Positions 16,469-25,026 of a stretch of DNA of 64,000 nucleotides are shown one piece after another. This DNA is from Rahnella woolbedingensis (GTDB taxonomy: Bacteria > Pseudomonadota > Gammaproteobacteria > Enterobacterales > Enterobacteriaceae), in the NCBI RefSeq assembly GCF_003602095.1, contig NZ_RAHH01000020.1, forward strand, positions 1 to 64,000, in the 5' to 3' direction. A model generated the notes under the pieces. It saw only the letters and a program-made list of their open reading frames with translations, was not told the origin of the DNA and made no database searches. The translations under genes and the position numbers were made by a program. Within the stretch, counting starts at the first letter, position 1, and each line of letters starts with the position of its first letter.

Positions 16469-17864
16469 ACTGTGCTTCCTTTTCTTGATGTTGGAATGGC
16501 TGACGGTGAATGAATTTTCCGCGGGCGGCCTGACCGGTGAAATGTCCATCCCTGGCGATAATGTCACCACGCGATAGGGTCAAAACAGGTTTGCCGCGAC
16601 AGACAAACCCTTCATAGGGTGAATAGTCTGCGTTATCGTGCAAATTTTGGTGGCGAATAACGTCATTTTGGCGTGGGTCGAAAAGTACCAGATCAGCATC
16701 GGCACCCGGCAGTAAACTGCCTTTGCGCGGCCATAACCCGAAGAGTTTCGCCGGTTTGGTACTGGTGAGCTCCACAAAACGACTGGCTGAAATACGCCCG
16801 CTCATGACGCCTTCGGAAAACAATAACGACATGCGGTTTTCCACACCCGGCAGTCCGTTCGGGCACCGTGAGAAATCTTCCTTGCCCAAAATCTGACGTT
16901 GAGCATAAGGGAAAGTGCAATGGTCAGTGGCGACTACATCCAGCGAACCTTCAGTAATGCCGACCCATAATTTGTCCTGTTCACTTTTTGGTCTCAGCGG
17001 CGGGCTGAGTATAAATTTCAGGGCATCGTCACGCTGGTAACATTGTTCATCAAGCAGTAAATATTGCGGACAGGTTTCGACCCAAACCGGTTGTCCTGCG
17101 GCCTTGGCCAGTTTGACGTAATCCAGTCCGAGGCCATTGGAAAGATGCACAATGTATAACGGGCTTCCGCCCGCGAGTTTCGCCAGATTGATCATGCGCG
17201 CAATGGCTTCGGCTTCGCATTCCAGTGGCCGACTCAAAGCATGGTACAACGGCGCGATTTTCCCCTGAGCAAGAAACTCCGAGCGACGCAATGCTATCGC
17301 CGCATCATTTTCGGGATGCACAGTTGCCATCGCGCCCACCTCTTTCAACCGCCGCAGAGCGCGCAATACAGCAGGATCATCAAGTTTGTACTGATAGGTC
17401 AGATACAGTTTGAAGCTACTGATCCCTTCTTCTTCGACCATCGCGCGCATTTCATCGAGAATCGCATCATCAACATGCTGAATGACGCCGTGAAAGCTGT
17501 AGTCGATCACGGCCTTTTGGGCTGCATACTCGTGATACACCTTAAGCTGATGGTGCAACGAACATCCGGTCGGACCGAATCCCATATGGTCGATAATAGT
17601 GGTGGTTCCGCCGCAGGCTGCGGCGCGGGTACCTGAACTGAAGTCGTCGCAGCTTCGCGCTAATCCGACATCAATGTTGAAATGTGTGTGGACATCAATT
17701 CCGCCAGGCATGACATACAGCCCCGACGCATCGATAACCTCCATATCCGGTTCCGGGATTATGTTGATTGCTACCTGCGAGATGCACTCACCCTCAATGA
17801 GCAAATCACTGCGGACAATTTTTGCGTCATCAACCAGCATGCCACCTCTGATAAGCCGCCTCAT
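16455..17864 (-). CDS. hyuA: Dihydropyrimidinase/D-phenylhydantoinase family hydrolase HyuA
   Basis: Cyclic-amidohydrolase of 469 residues, closely like E. coli HyuA (YgeZ). The metal motif HTHFNID follows VMPGGIDV. The region FKLYLTYQYKLDD would contain the metal-bridging lysine (carbamylated in the family). Further metal-site pieces are TVHPEN, YIVHLSNGLGLDYV and VATDHCTF. The enzyme hydrolyses hydantoin- or dihydropyrimidine-like amide rings; in the purine pathway it presumably opens a reduced ring intermediate. The ATG at 17864 is chosen because AAGGAG lies 5 nt upstream; a GTG and an ATG just before it are closer. It lies in the ygeW-ygeX-ygeY-hyuA-arcC gene order. Confidence 0.93.
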   Translation of the reverse strand: MRRLIRGGMLVDDAKIVRSDLLIEGECISQVAINIIPEPDMEVIDASGLYVMPGGIDVHTHFNIDVGLARSCDDFSSGTRAAACGGTTTIIDHMGFGPTGCSLHHQLKVYHEYAAQKAVIDYSFHGVIQHVDDAILDEMRAMVEEEGISSFKLYLTYQYKLDDPAVLRALRRLKEVGAMATVHPENDAAIALRRSEFLAQGKIAPLYHALSRPLECEAEAIARMINLAKLAGGSPLYIVHLSNGLGLDYVKLAKAAGQPVWVETCPQYLLLDEQCYQRDDALKFILSPPLRPKSEQDKLWVGITEGSLDVVATDHCTFPYAQRQILGKEDFSRCPNGLPGVENRMSLLFSEGVMSGRISASRFVELTSTKPAKLFGLWPRKGSLLPGADADLVLFDPRQNDVIRHQNLHDNADYSPYEGFVCRGKPVLTLSRGDIIARDGHFTGQAARGKFIHRQPFQHQEKEAQYGQS

Positions 17865-17936
17865 CATCACTCCTTTTAACAGGGAACGTAAAAGGCCGGG
17901 GGGAGTTTTAGCACTCAGCTCCTCCCGGCAAAGCTG

Positions 17937-19154
17937 CTATTTATCCAGTTGTCCCAGATACACTAACGGAATAGCGGCATACATCGCGGCACAGGTCACA
18001 AGATGGTCTTTCCAGGTTTTCTCATTAGGCGCATGGGCTTCCGGCTCTTTACCCGGCCCGAACCCAATCACAGGAATACCGTGGCGCCCCATAATGGATA
18101 CGCCGTTGGTGGAGAACGTCCATTTGTCCACCGTCGGCATTTTATTGAATAAGCCTTCGTACGCCTGAGTCAGCGTATTGACGGTGATATGGTCAGATTC
18201 CACTTTCCAGGTAGGGAAATAGCATTCTGTCGGATATACCAGACCGGTGTAGGCCGGACGGTCGTAGTGATACATGGTCACTTCTGCTTTCGCTGCTTTT
18301 ACCGCAGGGAGTGCACGAATTTCTTCCAGCGCCCCTTCCCACGTTTCGCCCCACGTCAGGCGGCGGTCGATAGACACCGCGCAGCTGTCGGCGACGGCAC
18401 AGCGGCTTGGTGAGGTGAAGAAAATCTCAGAAACAGTGAGCGTACCTTTGCCAAGGAATTCATCATTACCCAGATGTTGCCCGAGTGTTTGTAACTCGCC
18501 AAGAATTGGGCCCATTTTGAAAATGGCGTTATCTCCGCGCTCAGGTGCAGAGCCATGACAACTGACCCCTTGTACATCCACGCGGATTTCCATGCGCCCG
18601 CGCTGACCGCGATAAATCTGGCAATCTGTCGGTTCGGTACTGACCACAAATTCAGGGCGAATATTTGACTGTTCAATGATGTACTGCCAGCACAACCCGT
18701 CGCAGTCTTCTTCCTGAACGGTGCCGGTGACCAGCAAGGTATATTGATCTTCCAGACCTAAATCTTTGATTATTTTACCGGCATACACCATGGATGCCAT
18801 GCCGCCTTCCTGATCTGACGAACCGCGCCCGCCGATGATTTCATCGTTTTCCATGCCTTCATACGGATCAAAGGTCCAGTTTTTCAGGTTGCCGATACCA
18901 ACCGTATCGATATGTGCGTCCATACCAATCAGATGCGGACCGTGGCCGATATAGCCAAGGATATTGCCCATCGGATCAATTTCTACTTTGTCGAACCCGA
19001 CTTTTAGCATCTCTTCTTTAATGCGCAGAACGACTTTTCGCTCATCACAACTTTCGCTTGGGATGGCGATCATGTCGCGTAAAAACCGGGTCATATCAGC
19101 TTTATAGTGCTGTGCTTTTTCAACAATTTGTTCAAAAGGGACATGCTTGGTCAT
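17937..19154 (-). CDS. ygeY: YgeY, M20-family peptidase/deacylase
   Basis: A 405-residue metallohydrolase of the M20 (ArgE/DapE/carboxypeptidase) family, close to E. coli YgeY throughout. Metal and catalytic elements are H81-I-D83 in [19 protein letters not shown], the EED triad in [16 protein letters not shown] and a late histidine in PEAHAPNE. It probably hydrolyses a carbamoyl or acyl amide bond of a ring-opened purine fragment. It sits between ygeX and hyuA in one operon. The biochemical substrate is unknown to me. Confidence 0.94.
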   Translation of the reverse strand: MTKHVPFEQIVEKAQHYKADMTRFLRDMIAIPSESCDERKVVLRIKEEMLKVGFDKVEIDPMGNILGYIGHGPHLIGMDAHIDTVGIGNLKNWTFDPYEGMENDEIIGGRGSSDQEGGMASMVYAGKIIKDLGLEDQYTLLVTGTVQEEDCDGLCWQYIIEQSNIRPEFVVSTEPTDCQIYRGQRGRMEIRVDVQGVSCHGSAPERGDNAIFKMGPILGELQTLGQHLGNDEFLGKGTLTVSEIFFTSPSRCAVADSCAVSIDRRLTWGETWEGALEEIRALPAVKAAKAEVTMYHYDRPAYTGLVYPTECYFPTWKVESDHITVNTLTQAYEGLFNKMPTVDKWTFSTNGVSIMGRHGIPVIGFGPGKEPEAHAPNEKTWKDHLVTCAAMYAAIPLVYLGQLDK

Positions 19155-19222
19155 TGTGGTTTCTCCTGAAATAGATGATTTTCTGCGCCTGGCAACCTCA
19201 TGTTGTCAGACGTGGAACCCGG

Positions 19223-20422
19223 TTATTCGGCCATGGGATAGCGGCCTTCCCACACTACTTCGCGGTAGTGTTTTACGTCCGTGTCCCCTTCCGTGCTGAG
19301 TAAAAGCACCACGGAATCGGCGTTTAATTTTAATTTCTGCATCAGTTCTTCACGCTGCGGGTGATAGTGCACCGCTGCCAGAACGCCCAATCCCACTGCG
19401 CCTGACTCGCCCGAGATAATGCGCGGGTCGTTACCCAGCGGATTGCCCAGAACGCGCATTCCCAGCGCCGCGACTTTGTCCTGACAGGAGATAAACTGAT
19501 GAACGCAGTCACGCAGCAGCGGCCAGCCCAGCGGATTGGGTTCACCGCAGGCCAGACCGGCCATGATGGTCGCCATGGTTCCGCCGACGTTTACCGCTTC
19601 CCCTTTTATGCCGGAGCGATAAAGGCAATCTGCCAGTTCAGGCTCAACCAGAACTGAATGCAGTGTGTTTGCGCCGTAGGCATCCACCAGACATCCGAGC
19701 ACGCCAGCCGCCATCGCACCCACGCCACACTGAAGAAACACATGCGTGGGTGCACCGCTTCCGGCCTGAGCAATTTGCGAGACAGCTTCATCCGCCATCG
19801 TTCCGTAACCCTGCATAATCCACGTCGGAATTTTGGTATAGCCTTCCCACGCGGTGTCCTGAACGATGACCCAACCTTTTTCCTGTGCTTTTTGCATGGT
19901 CATGCGCACGGTGTCGTCATAGTTCATGTCAGTGACTTCGCAGACAGCGCCGAGCGTCCGGATATGTTCAACACGTTCCTGCGCTGAACCGCGAGGCATA
20001 TAGACTACGGCATTCTGACCCAGCTGCTGTGCAGCCCACGCCACGCCACGCCCATGATTGCCGTCAGTGGTAGTGGCAAATGTCATTTTTTGGCCGATGC
20101 TGGCTTTGAGCTTTTCAAAGGAACAGTTCGCCAGATCAAGGTCATATTTTTCGCAGAGCAGCCTGACAATGGCGTAAGCGCCACCCAGCATTTTGAAAGC
20201 GTTCAGCCCGAACCGCTTCGACTCGTCTTTGATAAGAATGCTGCGCACGCCGATAAGATTGGCCAGCGCCGATAACTGGTACAGCGGCGTAGGCTCGTAC
20301 CCTTTAAGCTGCGAATGAAAAGCCCGCGCCTTTCGGGATTCGCTGAGCGAGAACACCGCCGATGTTTTACCGGTATAAAAGCGGTTATCAGCGATATCCA
20401 TTTTTAGTGAAAACTGAGACAT
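19223..20422 (-). CDS. ygeX: 2,3-Diaminopropionate ammonia-lyase YgeX
   Basis: PLP enzyme of 399 residues that converts 2,3-diaminopropionate to pyruvate and two ammonia, acting on both stereoisomers in E. coli. The PLP lysine is K77 in FGLNAFKMLGG. TTTDGNHGRG binds the substrate carboxylate, and a glycine-rich loop (CGVGAMAAGVLG) holds the phosphate. It is close to the E. coli protein in length and sequence. In a purine pathway diaminopropionate is a plausible product of ring dismantling, so this step would feed pyruvate and ammonia into central metabolism. Confidence 0.95.
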   Translation of the reverse strand: MSQFSLKMDIADNRFYTGKTSAVFSLSESRKARAFHSQLKGYEPTPLYQLSALANLIGVRSILIKDESKRFGLNAFKMLGGAYAIVRLLCEKYDLDLANCSFEKLKASIGQKMTFATTTDGNHGRGVAWAAQQLGQNAVVYMPRGSAQERVEHIRTLGAVCEVTDMNYDDTVRMTMQKAQEKGWVIVQDTAWEGYTKIPTWIMQGYGTMADEAVSQIAQAGSGAPTHVFLQCGVGAMAAGVLGCLVDAYGANTLHSVLVEPELADCLYRSGIKGEAVNVGGTMATIMAGLACGEPNPLGWPLLRDCVHQFISCQDKVAALGMRVLGNPLGNDPRIISGESGAVGLGVLAAVHYHPQREELMQKLKLNADSVVLLLSTEGDTDVKHYREVVWEGRYPMAE

Positions 20423-20442
20423 AATTTCCCTCGGTAAAGAGT

Positions 20443-20509
20443 GGCAGCCCTGTTAACTTCTGGGCTGCCCGTGAGTTACCCACCTGGAAGGCACTGCCTG
20501 CGGGCAGTG
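20443..20509 (-). other. Two tandem hairpins between ygeW and ygeX
   Basis: The 96-nt gap carries two perfect inverted repeats: GGCAGCCC/GGGCTGCC (20443-20469) and CACTGCC/GGCAGTG (20492-20509). Neither is followed by a T-run. In the minus-strand transcript they would fold between the two cistrons and could set relative mRNA stability. Confidence 0.5.
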
Positions 20510-20518
20510 GAGAACACG

Positions 20519-21706
20519 CTATTTAATGCGTTTCTCGCCCTCTTTTTGCAGCTGTTCCAGCACTGCGCCGGGGTTACTGAATTTGCGGGCCAGGATCATG
20601 GCTGCGATGATGTAAGGCTTCCAGCTGGCTTCTTTATAAGTAGCAATGCGATATTTTTCGAACACGGCCTCTGCTACTTCGCCCTCTTTGCAAGAAACAC
20701 CAGAGATATCAGCAGGCAAACAGTGCATGTACAGCGCCTCGCCGCCTTTGGTTTTCTTCATCATGGCTTCGTCGCAGTGCCAGTCTTTGTGCAGGGCATT
20801 TTGTGCAAGACACTCTTTTTCCAGTGCTTTTAGTCCTTCATGATCTTCCGCACGCAGCAACTCAGTGCGTTTTTCCATGACTTTGTAAGGTGCCCAGGAT
20901 TTCGGATAAACAATGTCAGCGCCTTCAAAGGCTTCGGCCATTGAGTTCACTTGTATAAAGCTACCCCCGGAATTTTTCGCGTTTTTGCGGGCAATCTCTA
21001 CCACTTCGGGGATCAGGTCGTAACCTTCGGGATGCGCCAGGGTGACGTCCATACCAAAGCGCGTCATCAGGCCGATGATGCCCTGCGGGACTGAGAGCGG
21101 TTTGCCGTAACTCGGGGAATAGGCCCAGGTCATGGCGATTTTTTTACCCTTGAGCTTATCAAGTCCACCGAAGTGTTCTTCCAGCCACGCAAGATCCGCC
21201 ATCGCCTGAGTAGGATGATCGATATCGCATTGCAGATTGATTAACGCCGGACGTTGCGGCAGAACGCCTTGTTCAAAACCTTCATCCAGCGCAGCGCCCA
21301 CTTCACGCATGTACGCGTTCCCTGAGCCGAGGAACATATCGTCACGAATACCGATGGCATCGGCGCAGAAAGAGATCATATTGGCGGTTTCACGCACGGT
21401 TTCACCGTGCGCAATTTGCGATTTCCCTTCGTCCAGATCCTGTTGTGCCAGCCCGAGCAGGTTCAGCGCAGACGCATAGGAGAAACGGGTGCGGGTCGAA
21501 TTATCCCGGAAAACCGAAATACCCAGACCGCTGCCAAACACTTTTGTGACGATATTTTCTCCGCGCAGACATTTAAGCACCTGAGCAATATCCAACACCT
21601 GCTGTAATTCATCGCGGCTTTGTTCCCAGGTGAGCAGAAAATCTTTGCGGTGCAAATCAGACTTCAGTCCTTTAATGGTTTTGATCAACTCATTTGTGGT
21701 CTTCAT
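20519..21706 (-). CDS. ygeW: YgeW, carbamoyltransferase of unknown acceptor
   Basis: A 395-residue member of the aspartate/ornithine transcarbamoylase superfamily. Carbamoyl-phosphate residues are visible: S70-T-R-T-R74, H164-P-T-Q and H328-C-L-P. It matches E. coli YgeW, whose acceptor has not been identified. Next to ygeX, ygeY and arcC the likely direction is catabolic: phosphorolysis of a carbamoylated purine fragment to carbamoyl phosphate, which ArcC turns into ATP. First gene of the ygeW-ygeX-ygeY-hyuA-arcC operon, with a candidate sigma54 promoter 76 nt before its ATG. Confidence 0.94.
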   Translation of the reverse strand: MKTTNELIKTIKGLKSDLHRKDFLLTWEQSRDELQQVLDIAQVLKCLRGENIVTKVFGSGLGISVFRDNSTRTRFSYASALNLLGLAQQDLDEGKSQIAHGETVRETANMISFCADAIGIRDDMFLGSGNAYMREVGAALDEGFEQGVLPQRPALINLQCDIDHPTQAMADLAWLEEHFGGLDKLKGKKIAMTWAYSPSYGKPLSVPQGIIGLMTRFGMDVTLAHPEGYDLIPEVVEIARKNAKNSGGSFIQVNSMAEAFEGADIVYPKSWAPYKVMEKRTELLRAEDHEGLKALEKECLAQNALHKDWHCDEAMMKKTKGGEALYMHCLPADISGVSCKEGEVAEAVFEKYRIATYKEASWKPYIIAAMILARKFSNPGAVLEQLQKEGEKRIK

Positions 21707-21782
21707 TTATCTATCCTTCGGGTTAAACAGGTCGATTACTGGTTTGCCATTACGTGTTCAAATCACGAGTTAATAAATTAAA

Positions 21783-21798
21783 TACAATAACCGTGCCA
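21783..21798 (-). promoter_or_regulatory. Candidate sigma54 promoter for ygeW
   Basis: On the minus strand TGGCAC-N5-TTGTA: a perfect -24 half with correct spacing and one departure at the -12 half (GT for GC). The start would be near 21772, leaving a leader of about 65 nt. Confidence 0.55.
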
Positions 21799-22009
21799 AC
21801 CCTTTAATTTCTGCGTAATTTTGACGTGGAAAACGCAACGGTTTGCGAGATGCTTCGCAAAATCAGAAAAGTATCAACAGGAAAAATGATTGAAATTTTT
21901 TTACCGTGGTTAAATAACCGGAGAATAAAGAAAAAATGAGGTTGGGAAAATGAGCGGTAAAACAAAACCGCAGCCCGGACACCAATTTGATAGCTGGCTC
22001 TTCTCATTT

Positions 22010-22022
22010 TATCAATCTGAGA
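22010..22022. promoter_or_regulatory. Candidate activator site TATCA-N3-TGAGA
   Basis: TATCAATCTGAGA in the context TTTATCAATCTGAGAAT, nearly repeating the element at 14465. It lies about 210 nt upstream of the ygeW -24 element and 90 nt before ygeV, so it could serve activation of ygeW and autoregulation. Confidence 0.4.
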
Positions 22023-22111
22023 ATACGCACTCTGTTCTGCGACATCGCATCCGTAAAATCTGCAACCACACAGTGTTAAATTGAATGGATCGTTTACATA
22101 AGGAACCCATA

Positions 22112-23893
22112 ATGGAAACAACAGCGACCGCTTCTGTATTAATGGAAATCCAGCCCACCATTTTAAAATTCACCAAAATGCTGGCAAGTGTGTTGCATCT
22201 TGAGGTGGAAATTGTTGATGCGACGCTAACACGTATCGCCGGTACAGGTCCTTTTGATAACAATCTGGGAGAATGTCTCAATACCAATTCACACCTTCTT
22301 CGCTATGTTATCGATAATAAAAAAGAAAAAATGGTGATTCAGTTTCATAACGACCCGTTATGTTCTAAATGTGACTCACGGAACAACTGCACTGAAAAAG
22401 CTTTCTTGGGTGTACCTATTATTATTAATGATAATTGCATTGGTGTTATCAGCCTTGTGGCCGTTAATTTTGAGCAACAACTGGTAATTAAAAAAAATGT
22501 TCAGATGCTGTGTGATTACATTCGTCATATTTCTGCTATTTTTGTCGAAAAAATAGTGGAAATCCCTGACAGTAAAATAGTAAGCAACCGATTTTTTAAT
22601 ACCCTGATTGAAAATATGGATCAAGGGGTAATCATGCTTAACAAAGATGATGTCGTGATGCTAAGTAATCACGCTGCACAAAAAATGCTTGGGGTAACAG
22701 AGCATAATATTTCCAGTCTCTCTCTGAAAATTTCACCCCTGACACCCAAAGAAGGTTTTGACCGCGGCTTTGATCAATATTTGGTTATTTTTCAGGATCA
22801 AAAAATATTGCTCACTGGTCAGTTACACCCTGTTGAGGATCACCGTCTTTTTCTGATGGCATTTCATCAGTCTCATGGAAAGGATATCGATCCCTTGAAT
22901 GCCGATGCGCCGGACATCCATCAATTAATTGGCAACTCAAAACCCATGCGCACATTAAAACAGCTGATTAGCCGGATTGCGCCTGGCCAATCAAGCGTAC
23001 TGATTGCAGGAGAAAGTGGTACCGGTAAAGAAGTGGTCGCACGCGCAATTCACGGATTAAGCAAACGCCGGGCGCAATCTTTTATCGCCATCAACTGCGC
23101 AGCCATCCCCGAACAGTTACTGGAAAGCGAGTTGTTCGGTTACGTCAAAGGCGCGTTTACTGGCGCATCTGCACAAGGCAAAGTCGGTCTGTTGCAGGCA
23201 GCGAATGGCGGCACGTTGTTCCTTGATGAAATTGGTGATATGCCGATGATGCTACAGGCTAAATTATTGCGCGTTATTGAGTCTCGCGAAGTGACGCCGA
23301 TTGGCGCCAGTAAGCCGATGCCGCTGGATATCCGTATCGTTTCTGCCACCAATCAGAACCTGCAAAACTACATTGCCCAGGGTAAATTTCGCGAAGATTT
23401 GTATTACCGGTTAAACGTCATCCCGGTGAATCTGGTCCCCCTGCGTGAACGTAAAAATGACATCGAATTACTGATGCACTTTTTCCTTAATCTGCACAGC
23501 ATCCGCATGGATTACAGTTATCCGGGCATGACCCAGGAGGTTATAGAAATACTTAACGCATATCAGTGGCCGGGGAATGTACGTGAACTCAGTAACCTGA
23601 TGGAATATCTGGTGAATATTGTGCCCAGCGGGGAAGTCATCGAGCGTGATTTACTGCCTCCGCACCTGTTTTCAATACCAATCAAACCCCGCCGGCAGGA
23701 TCCTGTTACAGAACTGACTGACGATTTAAACAAGGCAATCGCAGGACAAAGTAATCTGGAAGTCATGGAGAAACAGTTAATTGAAGAAGCAATGCAACGC
23801 CACCGGAACAAAAAACTGGCCGCAGAAGAGCTGGGGATTGGTGTGGCGACGCTGTATCGCAAAATTAAAAAATACGAATTACACGATTGCTGA
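22112..23893 (+). CDS. ygeV: YgeV, sigma54-dependent transcriptional activator
   Basis: Enhancer-binding protein of 593 residues, matching E. coli YgeV. The N-terminal sensory region (1-150) has a C84-x2-C87-x5-C93 cluster also found in the E. coli protein. A PAS-like region follows (about 160-255). The AAA+ domain (about 270-505) has Walker A GESGTGKE at 300-307 and a complete GAFTGA loop (347-352) for sigma54 contact. A Fis-type helix-turn-helix ends the protein (AAEELGIGVATLYRKIKKY). The ATG at 22112 has AAGGA 7 nt upstream. It is the only regulator in the island, and RpoN-type promoters precede four of its transcription units. Confidence 0.95.
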   Translation: METTATASVLMEIQPTILKFTKMLASVLHLEVEIVDATLTRIAGTGPFDNNLGECLNTNSHLLRYVIDNKKEKMVIQFHNDPLCSKCDSRNNCTEKAFLGVPIIINDNCIGVISLVAVNFEQQLVIKKNVQMLCDYIRHISAIFVEKIVEIPDSKIVSNRFFNTLIENMDQGVIMLNKDDVVMLSNHAAQKMLGVTEHNISSLSLKISPLTPKEGFDRGFDQYLVIFQDQKILLTGQLHPVEDHRLFLMAFHQSHGKDIDPLNADAPDIHQLIGNSKPMRTLKQLISRIAPGQSSVLIAGESGTGKEVVARAIHGLSKRRAQSFIAINCAAIPEQLLESELFGYVKGAFTGASAQGKVGLLQAANGGTLFLDEIGDMPMMLQAKLLRVIESREVTPIGASKPMPLDIRIVSATNQNLQNYIAQGKFREDLYYRLNVIPVNLVPLRERKNDIELLMHFFLNLHSIRMDYSYPGMTQEVIEILNAYQWPGNVRELSNLMEYLVNIVPSGEVIERDLLPPHLFSIPIKPRRQDPVTELTDDLNKAIAGQSNLEVMEKQLIEEAMQRHRNKKLAAEELGIGVATLYRKIKKYELHDC

Positions 23894-23900
23894 TGAACCC

Positions 23901-24488
23901 TCAACTGTGCTGAGGGATGCGTACCGGGCGGGCTAATCGCTGATAGTCATCCGGCGTGTCGATATCCCAGTGAATCGCCTGCTCATTCAGTTCGAGAAAA
24001 CGGTGATCCTCGTTCTGAATGATATTTTTCATGGAGAACTGCGGGGAAGAACTTTTGACCTTACTGATCAGGCTGGCCGGTAACAATATCGGGTGCCCCT
24101 TCCCCTGAAAACAACGCGGTATCAGGGTAAATTCGCCACGTTCCTGCCATAGGGCGGAGTAGATCCACGAGGAAATACAAGGCATGTCTCCCAGCGCCAT
24201 AAATGTATGCTCACCCTCAACATGATGAGCACCCGCCTGAATCGAAGAAAACATGCCATCGCGATAATTCGGGTTATCCACCAGAAAAATGCGCTCATCA
24301 TACTGGTATCTCGCTCTGAGTTCTGCGCCGCGAAAACCGGTCACCAGTACGACGCGGTGGCAGAAACCCAGAGCATTTTCAATTGACGTATCCAGCAGCG
24401 TACTCCCGCCAAAGGGTAACATCATTTTCCAGCTTCCCATTCGCGAGGAAAGCCCCGCGGCCAGCATCAGACAATCAACCTTCTGCAT
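23901..24488 (-). CDS. mocA: MocA-family molybdenum cofactor cytidylyltransferase
   Basis: A 195-residue nucleotidyltransferase of the MobA/MocA group. The N-terminal loop LAAGLSSRMGSWKMMLPFGG binds CTP, and ALGDMP holds the metal. MocA proteins attach CMP to molybdopterin to make the cytosine-dinucleotide cofactor used by xanthine-dehydrogenase-type enzymes. E. coli MocA (YgfJ) lies in the equivalent gene region. It follows the xdh subunit genes after a hairpin and is convergent with ygeV (7 nt apart). Its likely client is the fused XDH subunit upstream, or the related dehydrogenases. Confidence 0.9.
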   Translation of the reverse strand: MQKVDCLMLAAGLSSRMGSWKMMLPFGGSTLLDTSIENALGFCHRVVLVTGFRGAELRARYQYDERIFLVDNPNYRDGMFSSIQAGAHHVEGEHTFMALGDMPCISSWIYSALWQERGEFTLIPRCFQGKGHPILLPASLISKVKSSSPQFSMKNIIQNEDHRFLELNEQAIHWDIDTPDDYQRLARPVRIPQHS

Positions 24489-24520
24489 GTCTGCTCCTTT
24501 TTGTGTTGCTGATAAAATCT

Positions 24521-24547
24521 GCGGAACCCGCTCAGGGAGGGTTCCGC
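24521..24547 (-). terminator. Hairpin between xdh 2Fe-2S gene and mocA
   Basis: GCGGAACCC and GGGTTCCGC form a perfect 9-bp stem, followed on the minus strand by AGATTTTA. A partial terminator that would lower mocA expression relative to the structural genes. Confidence 0.55.
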
Positions 24548-24564
24548 AAAATATTTAGACCCTT

Positions 24565-25026
24565 TCAGCGTGCTTTCAGTACGGCTTTAATGGATCTAAT
24601 GATGGGCTGATAACCCGTGCAACGGCAAAGATTCCCCTCCAGCGCTTCATTAATTTCGTCATCACTGGGATCCGGGCGGACATCCAGTAATGCTTTCGTA
24701 CTGAGTAATACGCCAGGGGTACAAAATCCGCACTGCACACCGCCATGCTGAATAAAGGCGTTTTGCAGTTTTTTACCGACGGGATCACGGTGCAGTGCTT
24801 CAATGGTGGTAATTTCTGCACCCTCACACTGCGCCGCCAGCAGCAGGCAGGAACAGACGGATTTACCGTCCATAATTACGGTACAGGCGCCGCATTCACC
24901 GACCGCGCAACCCTCTTTGGTCCCGGTCAGATTAAGGTCTTCACGAAGAAAATCCAGCAAACGACGATTACCATCGACATTTGACTGCACGGTAATTCCA
25001 TTCACTTTCAGCGTAATATTGCTCAT
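24565..25026 (-). CDS. xdhC: XDH-type 2Fe-2S subunit (XdhC of E. coli nomenclature)
   Basis: Small iron-sulfur subunit of 153 residues. The plant-ferredoxin-like set is C40, C45, C48 and C60; the second 2Fe-2S set is C99, C102, C134 and C136 (GGVQCGFCTPG and GNLCRCTGY). It passes electrons from the molybdenum site to the FAD domain of the partner subunit. The ATG overlaps the stop of the fused xdhA-xdhB gene (ATGA), so the subunits are made together. Size and motif spacing match E. coli XdhC (YgeU, 159 residues). Confidence 0.93.
   Translation of the reverse strand: MSNITLKVNGITVQSNVDGNRRLLDFLREDLNLTGTKEGCAVGECGACTVIMDGKSVCSCLLLAAQCEGAEITTIEALHRDPVGKKLQNAFIQHGGVQCGFCTPGVLLSTKALLDVRPDPSDDEINEALEGNLCRCTGYQPIIRSIKAVLKAR

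Larger units (their letters stand above)
21707..22111. promoter_or_regulatory. Divergent intergenic region ygeW / ygeV
   Basis: This 405-nt gap is A+T-rich and has no convincing gene. It contains the -24/-12 element for ygeW (21783-21798), a TATCA-N3-TGAGA element (22010-22022), and several loose copies of TATCAA/TTGATA. No sigma54 promoter is seen in the ygeV direction, so ygeV is probably read from an ordinary promoter. Confidence 0.6.
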
